Program-made: the position numbers and the translations under genes
From: NZQO01 sp002693605
Lineage (GTDB): Bacteria > Bacteroidota > Bacteroidia > Flavobacteriales > Flavobacteriaceae
Assembly: GCA_963972105.1 (NCBI GenBank)
Contig: CAXAVH010000047.1
Coordinates: 1-19,157 of the forward strand
DNA: 19,157 nucleotides
Reading direction: 5' to 3'
Shown here: piece after piece, positions 15,367 to 19,157 of the stretch
Layout of the letters: the number at the start of each line of letters is the position of its first letter
Position numbering within the stretch: position 1 is the stretch's first letter
Notes under the pieces: model-generated
Seen by the model: only the letters and a program-made list of their open reading frames with translations
The model's database searches: none
What the model was told of the DNA's origin: nothing

Positions 15367-15864
15367 CTATAGGGTTCGGAAATACTCCAATATTTGGCGT
15401 GCTTCATCCTCTGTCAAACCTTGGTTAGCCATAGGCGAACCATTGTACTCTATGAGCAGCTGCTTTGCAACGGGATCTTTTTGCACCATCTCCTCAGGAT
15501 TGAGGATCATGTTCATAACCCATTCTGGAGAGCGTCTTTTCAACACATCTTTTGGAGCCGGACCAATAAAGCGTTTATCGGGCTTATGGCAGGCCATACA
15601 CTTGCTCTTAAATAGCGCTTCGCCAGACTTTGCCATTGCCTGGTCTACCGTTGCGGCAAGCTCAATATCTTTGATGGGACCCACGCCAATGCTGTTTAAG
15701 TCGATCAAATCGGCTTCGGGTGGCGTGGCATTTTGTTTTACGACGACTTTCTTATCAGAACCGCCAATCTTTAGAGTTTCCTTTTCTTTTTTCTCGTCGT
15801 TGCCCCCACAGCTTACCAAAGCGAGTACGGTTACCAATAGGAGGCTTTTTAGTGCATATTTCAT
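15367..15864 (-). CDS. Monohaem cytochrome c lipoprotein, first gene of the nos operon
   Basis: A 165-residue lipoprotein (lipobox ALVSC, C19) with a charged Lys/Glu/Asp linker to about residue 75 and a C-terminal class I cytochrome c domain. The haem motif CMACH is C89, C92 and H93; M145 in NGSPMANQGL is the likely axial ligand, followed by LTEDEARQILEYFRTL, the usual last helix. ATG 15864 is preferred over a TTG at 15891, because the latter would put the lipobox farther from the N-terminus and lies at the -7 element. As the first gene before FAS1 and nosZ, it most likely donates electrons to the CuA site of NosZ, the job of NosC-type cytochromes in clade II clusters. The donor role is inferred from position. 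Confidence 0.92.
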   Translation of the reverse strand: MKYALKSLLLVTVLALVSCGGNDEKKEKETLKIGGSDKKVVVKQNATPPEADLIDLNSIGVGPIKDIELAATVDQAMAKSGEALFKSKCMACHKPDKRFIGPAPKDVLKRRSPEWVMNMILNPEEMVQKDPVAKQLLIEYNGSPMANQGLTEDEARQILEYFRTL

Positions 15865-15888
15865 AGTAGTAGTGATTAAATTACAGGG

Positions 15889-15932
15889 CAAAAATAAGAG
15901 GGCAGGGAAGGATATAAAATGACTTTTATCAT
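15889..15932 (-). promoter_or_regulatory. nos operon promoter with CRP/FNR-type box
   Basis: On the minus strand ATGATAAAAGTCAT (15932 to 15919) is followed by TATTTTTG (15896 to 15889), a perfect TAnnTTTG. The box centre (15925.5) is 36.5 bp from the last -7 base, as at norC. The inferred start is near 15885, leaving a leader of about 21 nt before ATG 15864. The 300-bp divergent region (15865-16164) holds this promoter, the usp promoter, and between them about 160 bp in which I see nothing definite. Confidence 0.72.
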
Positions 15933-16096
15933 ATAAAGGACTTATTTGTCTTAATAGTGGGTTTATTGGTTACCACCTCGCGTTCGTTGTACTAAGTACC
16001 GCAGAGACCTTTTATTGATAACGAACCATAGCTCCCGCCTACTTTGTAATGATTTTTAAGAAAAAATTGACAATCAGATGTTTATATGAGGTAGAG

Positions 16097-16140
16097 TTGA
16101 TTATTGTCATTTTCTAGTTGAATAAACCACCGTAGCTTTC
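16097..16140 (+). promoter_or_regulatory. usp promoter with CRP/FNR-type box
   Basis: TTGATTATTGTCAT (16097-16110) is followed by TAGCTTTC (16133-16140), a 7/8 match to TAnnTTTG. The centre (16103.5) is 36.5 bp from the last -7 base, as in the other units. The inferred start is near 16144, with a leader of about 21 nt before ATG 16165. Confidence 0.65.
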
Positions 16141-16164
16141 GGCTTACAACAAATACGCAATAAC

Positions 16165-17001
16165 ATGAACATCTTACTTCCAACAGATTTTTCCGAAAAT
16201 TCGAAAAACGCCATCCGGTATGCGCTCGATTTCTTCAAGGGCCATTCCTGTACGTTCTATTTTCTGAATGTACAGAAGGCACACGAATATGTTACCGGTG
16301 ATATATTGTCAGCATCGCCCAAAAGCTCAGTCTACGATGCGATTATGGCAGATAACAAGGCGGCTTTAACGGATTTTATGAAAGCCTTCGAGAAAGCATA
16401 CGCCAATCAAGAGTTCACCTTTCAGGCTAAGGTAGATTTCGATAATTTCGTTGATGCCATCAACCAGGCCGTTTCCCTGTATGACATAGACCTCATCGTA
16501 ATGGGCACCAACGGTGCTACCAACGCCAATGAGGTACTCTTTGGCAGCAATACCCTAACCGTTATTCGGGAGGTAGACTGCCCGTTACTCGCCATTCCGG
16601 AAGCTATTTCCTTCCAACCCGTCAAATCGGTTCTCTTTAGCCTTCACCATGGCGATGACTTGCAGAAGGAGGTCATGGAACCGCTTTTCAGATTACTGAA
16701 GCTTCATGGAAGTCCGCATGTACAGGTACTGGATATCGATGATGACGCCATTGCGAACCCCACCGAGGAGGAAGACCACAACATCGCAACGGTGTTCTCG
16801 GGCACAGACCATAGTTTCCATGCGCTAACGGGAATCCCTACCGCGGTGGCAATCGATGCCTTCGTTCAGCTGTTCCATCCGGGACTGCACGCCATGTTCG
16901 TGGTGCGCGAATCATTTTTGGAACGGTTTGTTTTTGGTTCTGAAATTTCCCAGGTAAGCTACGAAACGCGGGTACCGCTTGTGGTGCTGCACCGCCATTA
17001 A
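16165..17001 (+). CDS. Universal stress protein (UspA family, two-domain)
   Basis: A 278-residue cytoplasmic protein with two USP-like halves. The N-terminal half (about 1-146) is canonical: NILLPTDFSENSKNAIRYA at the start (D8) and the ATP-binding motif G-x2-G-x9-G-S at G114, G117, G127 and S128 (MGTNGATNANEVLFGSNT), followed by VDCPLLAIPE. The C-terminal half (about 150-278) keeps the fold pattern (ISFQPVKSVLFSL at its start, TRVPLVVLHRH at its end) but lacks a clear nucleotide motif, so it is probably regulatory. Proteins of this kind are often induced by low oxygen or NO. It diverges from the nos operon, carries its own CRP/FNR-type box, and converges on the DUF6544-like gene, sharing the stop-codon bases TTAA. 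The molecular role is unknown. Confidence 0.88.
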   Translation: MNILLPTDFSENSKNAIRYALDFFKGHSCTFYFLNVQKAHEYVTGDILSASPKSSVYDAIMADNKAALTDFMKAFEKAYANQEFTFQAKVDFDNFVDAINQAVSLYDIDLIVMGTNGATNANEVLFGSNTLTVIREVDCPLLAIPEAISFQPVKSVLFSLHHGDDLQKEVMEPLFRLLKLHGSPHVQVLDIDDDAIANPTEEEDHNIATVFSGTDHSFHALTGIPTAVAIDAFVQLFHPGLHAMFVVRESFLERFVFGSEISQVSYETRVPLVVLHRH

Positions 17002-18089
17002 TTGATAAGCTTGGGCACGTTATAGGAAATTTTCTGAATGTGAAACTCGCCATATGTGAATGCCCCCTCGGCATAGTGCCAAATGGCCTCTCCGAAGGAA
17101 GGAAGCCGATACCCATTGAAGTCACGATACCCCGAGACGGGCGTTGAAAAGCGGACCGTTTTATTTTCTGAAACATCGTACCGGTCGTCTGATACAAAAT
17201 TCTCCAACTCCCCTGCCCCATTAAAGTGCAAGGTGGCCGAAACGTTCGTACCCCCGTTGCGAAGGCTCACGGTTGCCGAATGGTTATCCCATGCCCCCCA
17301 CTCCAGTCGCGAATCGATTAGTCCCGCCGGGGCGAAGAGACAGAGATCGTTCAAGAACGTAACCGTTTCGGCCTTAAATAGCTCCGGTGAATCAGTATGT
17401 TGTACGGTAATTGCAGATAGCAGACGAATAACCATCGAGGCGGAAATTCCCTCGTATTTATGGTAGCCCGTTATGGGTAGGCCACTTATCTTCGCCTTCA
17501 TAAAAAAGTAACGCGCAGGCGAGTCGATAAAGGAATATTGCTGGGCCCTAAAGGAAAACCAATCGGTTTCGCGAGAGCGCATCCTTCCCCTCATTTGGGC
17601 CCTGAAATTTACCACAACGGGCCTGCCAACAACGCCTACATACCGCAAATACTGCTGAACGGGTGGGGGCAAATGGGCTATATGGGCCTCGGTCAGGGTA
17701 TCGGTGCGGAAGTTGGTCGCTTGCAATAAATCGCGCACATCGTGCCTATAATTATGCTCAAAGTTTGAGGCGAAGAGGCTCAGCACCGCGGCAATTAGAA
17801 TCAGTGCATTGGCAATCGTTCCGAACCAGGCGTCTTTCCACACTAGCATAATTACGGTTTGGGAAACGAGCACGGCTGCAATGGCAACGAGCGCCCACGA
17901 TTCTTTCCGAAGAAAAAATAGTGCGGCCGACACTAAAAACAGCGCCGCCGCGAAGGTCCAAAAAAAACCTTGTGGTTGGGAGATAGGTTGTGTTAACTGA
18001 CTAATGTTGCCCCACCCGAATGCCTTGGCGGTACCCAACAGATGGATAAGGGCGTGGCATACTAGTAAAAGAAATAGTACGATTCGCAT
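16998..18089 (-). CDS. Membrane protein with C-terminal DUF6544-like domain
   Basis: A 363-residue protein. The first 106 residues contain four predicted membrane helices (about 1-18, 42-60, 64-84, 90-106). After an acidic/basic linker, a soluble domain follows from about residue 120 to the end (LPPPVQQYLRYVGVVGRP, RYFFMKAKISGLPITGYHKYEGISASM, LNDLCLFAPAGLI, NGYRLPSFGEAIWHY). The LPPPVQ-RYLRY start and the ITGYHKYEG-type motif recall the DUF6544 (formerly DUF6920) family, whose function is not known. It lies 39 bp downstream of the 18755 lipoprotein gene in the same direction, so the two probably share a transcript and the box upstream of it. Its stop overlaps that of usp by four bases (convergent). 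I see no catalytic motif. Confidence 0.75.
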   Translation of the reverse strand: MRIVLFLLLVCHALIHLLGTAKAFGWGNISQLTQPISQPQGFFWTFAAALFLVSAALFFLRKESWALVAIAAVLVSQTVIMLVWKDAWFGTIANALILIAAVLSLFASNFEHNYRHDVRDLLQATNFRTDTLTEAHIAHLPPPVQQYLRYVGVVGRPVVVNFRAQMRGRMRSRETDWFSFRAQQYSFIDSPARYFFMKAKISGLPITGYHKYEGISASMVIRLLSAITVQHTDSPELFKAETVTFLNDLCLFAPAGLIDSRLEWGAWDNHSATVSLRNGGTNVSATLHFNGAGELENFVSDDRYDVSENKTVRFSTPVSGYRDFNGYRLPSFGEAIWHYAEGAFTYGEFHIQKISYNVPKLIN

Positions 18090-18128
18090 ACAATATATTT
18101 GGGTTAACGATTTTGACGCTACGCCCGT

Positions 18129-18755
18129 CTACGGAATTACCAACAACTGTTGCTCCTCGAACGCGGTGAGTAGCGTTCGCACATAATCGGCAATAGACTT
18201 GCGGGTCTTGGAAGGTGCTACGACATCAATCTCGCCGCGCCAGAGCAATTCCCTGTCGCGGTGGGGACAGATACAGTATAACAAAGTTTCGGTGTTATAA
18301 ACTTGGTAGCTTTCCATTTCGCGTTGGTAAACATCTTGGTTTTCGTAATAGTAGTCACGAAAGGACGCAAAAGTTTTTTCCATGTTCCGAAACGCCTTAA
18401 CCAATGTCACCTTGCTCTCGGAACCTACCACCTTGGAAAATAGCACGGCATCAAAACCGGCTTCGACGAGCTGATTTTCAATGAGGCTAAGTTGGGCTTC
18501 CGATTTCGTAGAGGTGGTAAATGACGACTCGAAAAAATCGACGCTCCTGACGGCTATCATATCGTGCTTTTCCAATTCGTTTGCCAAATGGGTCTCGAAT
18601 GTCCGACGCATTTCTATATCGGGCGATATACCCACGATCAATATCTTGCCGGCCATAAAGGCAGGCGTTTCAGGATTTCTCCATTCGTTTACTAACTTGC
18701 TGCTAGAGCACCCCATAAGGAGTGTGCAGAGGAAAAACCAGCATAGGTGTTTCAT
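18129..18755 (-). CDS. Uncharacterised lipoprotein
   Basis: A 208-residue protein with a short signal peptide and lipobox LLMGC (C16), then SSSKLVNEW and an alternating alpha/beta pattern (KILIVGISPDIEMRRTFE, FDAVLFSKVVGSE, ETLLYCICPHRDRELLWRGEIDV), ending in a helical tail (KSIADYVRTLLTAF). The VNEWRNPE... KILIVG pattern occurs in Bacteroidota lipoproteins of unknown role; I cannot assign a named family with confidence. It is the first gene of the pair with the DUF6544-like gene and has a CRP/FNR-type box and -7 element 20-63 bp upstream of its ATG, which suggests regulation with nor and nos. The downstream end of the beta-CASP gene is 67 bp away on the same strand. Confidence 0.8.
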   Translation of the reverse strand: MKHLCWFFLCTLLMGCSSSKLVNEWRNPETPAFMAGKILIVGISPDIEMRRTFETHLANELEKHDMIAVRSVDFFESSFTTSTKSEAQLSLIENQLVEAGFDAVLFSKVVGSESKVTLVKAFRNMEKTFASFRDYYYENQDVYQREMESYQVYNTETLLYCICPHRDRELLWRGEIDVVAPSKTRKSIADYVRTLLTAFEEQQLLVIP

Positions 18756-18774
18756 TATCTTCGGTTTAGGACTA

Positions 18775-18818
18775 TAAAAATAAGGGGAATGTGGTTCCGG
18801 AAAAATGATATCGCTCAG
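18775..18818 (-). promoter_or_regulatory. Promoter of the 18755 lipoprotein gene with a weaker CRP/FNR-type box
   Basis: On the minus strand CTGAGCGATATCAT (18818 to 18805) has arms TGAG/ATCA, off the TGAY-N4-GTCAT pattern by two bases. It is followed by TATTTTTA (18782 to 18775), identical to the nadA -7 element. The centre (18811.5) is again 36.5 bp from the last -7 base. The inferred start near 18771 leaves a 16-nt leader. The spacing match is the main support. Confidence 0.5.
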
Positions 18819-18821
18819 CTG

Positions 18822-19157
18822 TTATCCAGTCGCAATGTAGATTGTTTTTACGCTGTTCAACTGCGGAATACTTACACGCCAACCCTTGCTATCGTTAATC
18901 TTTACGCGCAGGGCATCTAGCGCCGTGGGCTCGCCGTGGACCAAGTACACTTCCTCGGGCACGTTTTTGATAGTAGCTATCCAATCCATCAATCCTTTTT
19001 GGTCTGCGTGCGCCGAAAGGCTATCAATATGGTGGACTGCAGCCTTTACCGCATAATATTTTCCGAAGAATTTAATTTCGTGGGCGCCTTCCAGTAACTG
19101 CCGGCCCCGTGTACCCTCGGCCTGATACCCTACCAGCAAAATCGTGGTAGTGGGGCT
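18822..19157 (-). CDS. Beta-CASP metallo-beta-lactamase RNase/hydrolase, C-terminal part (open at the right edge)
   Basis: The frame is open to base 19157 and encodes the last 112 residues of a longer protein. ILLVGYQAEGTRGRQLLEG is the beta-CASP motif of CPSF/RNase-type metallo-hydrolases, and HHIDSLSAHADQKGLMDWI holds the RMMBL histidines. EVYLVHGEPTALDALRVKI follows, as in the RNA specificity domain. The catalytic HxHxDH motif would lie upstream, beyond the window. Members degrade or process RNA, usually as soluble cytoplasmic enzymes; the exact substrate cannot be told here. It precedes the 18755 lipoprotein gene, whose promoter box starts just after this stop. Confidence 0.88.
   Translation of the reverse strand, partial: SPTTTILLVGYQAEGTRGRQLLEGAHEIKFFGKYYAVKAAVHHIDSLSAHADQKGLMDWIATIKNVPEEVYLVHGEPTALDALRVKINDSKGWRVSIPQLNSVKTIYIATG

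Noticed and set aside
15131..15922. 263-codon open frame on the plus strand across the FAS1 and cytochrome c genes
   Set aside because: It lies antisense to two well-supported genes with intact motifs and has no recognisable domain or signal.
16068..16081. TTGACAATCAGAT as another CRP/FNR box between usp and nos
   Set aside because: Only the first half-site is present and no -7 element lies at the required distance on either strand.

Overview
The window looks like the chromosome of a Bacteroidota bacterium, most likely a flavobacterium. The protein sequences have a flavobacterial flavour, there are many short-signal lipoproteins, and the promoters carry the Bacteroidota -7 element (TAnnTTTG) instead of a sigma70-type -10 box. 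The species cannot be named from the sequence. There are no mobile elements, tRNAs, rRNAs or CRISPR arrays.

Layout, left to right: (i) nadB (open at the left edge) and nadA, for quinolinate synthesis in NAD biosynthesis, on the minus strand. (ii) A divergent Rrf2-family regulator with three NsrR/IscR-like cysteines, on the plus strand. (iii) A complete cytochrome-c-dependent NO reductase cluster read right to left, norC-norB-norQ-norD-norE-norF (8513 down to 3137). (iv) Directly upstream on the same strand, a compact clade II-type nitrous oxide reductase cluster: cytochrome c lipoprotein, FAS1 lipoprotein, nosZ, an unnamed membrane protein, nosL, nosD, nosF, nosY (15864 down to 8704). (v) A 300-bp divergent promoter region, then a universal stress protein on the plus strand. 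(vi) A convergent pair of uncharacterised genes (DUF6544-like membrane protein and a lipoprotein) and the 3' end of a beta-CASP metallo-beta-lactamase RNase/hydrolase, open at the right edge.

Together the nor and nos genes form an NO to N2O to N2 module. NorCB reduces NO, with NorQ/NorD for assembly and NorE/NorF as accessory membrane subunits. NosZ reduces N2O, with NosDFY and NosL for copper-site maturation and the cytochrome c lipoprotein as a probable electron donor. No nitrite reductase, NosR or CRP/FNR regulator gene lies in the window.

The most notable observation is regulatory. Five transcription units (nadAB, norCBQDEF, the nos operon, usp, and the lipoprotein-DUF6544 pair) each have a CRP/FNR-type dyad, close to TGAY-N4-GTCAT read in the direction of transcription. 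Its centre lies exactly 36.5 bp upstream of the last base of a TAnnTTTG-like -7 element, which puts it near -41 from the inferred transcription start, the class II activator position. The norC promoter alone adds a perfect 9+9 bp palindrome over the inferred start site. The window therefore looks like a local part of an oxygen- or NO-responsive regulon that takes in NAD synthesis and two genes of unknown function.
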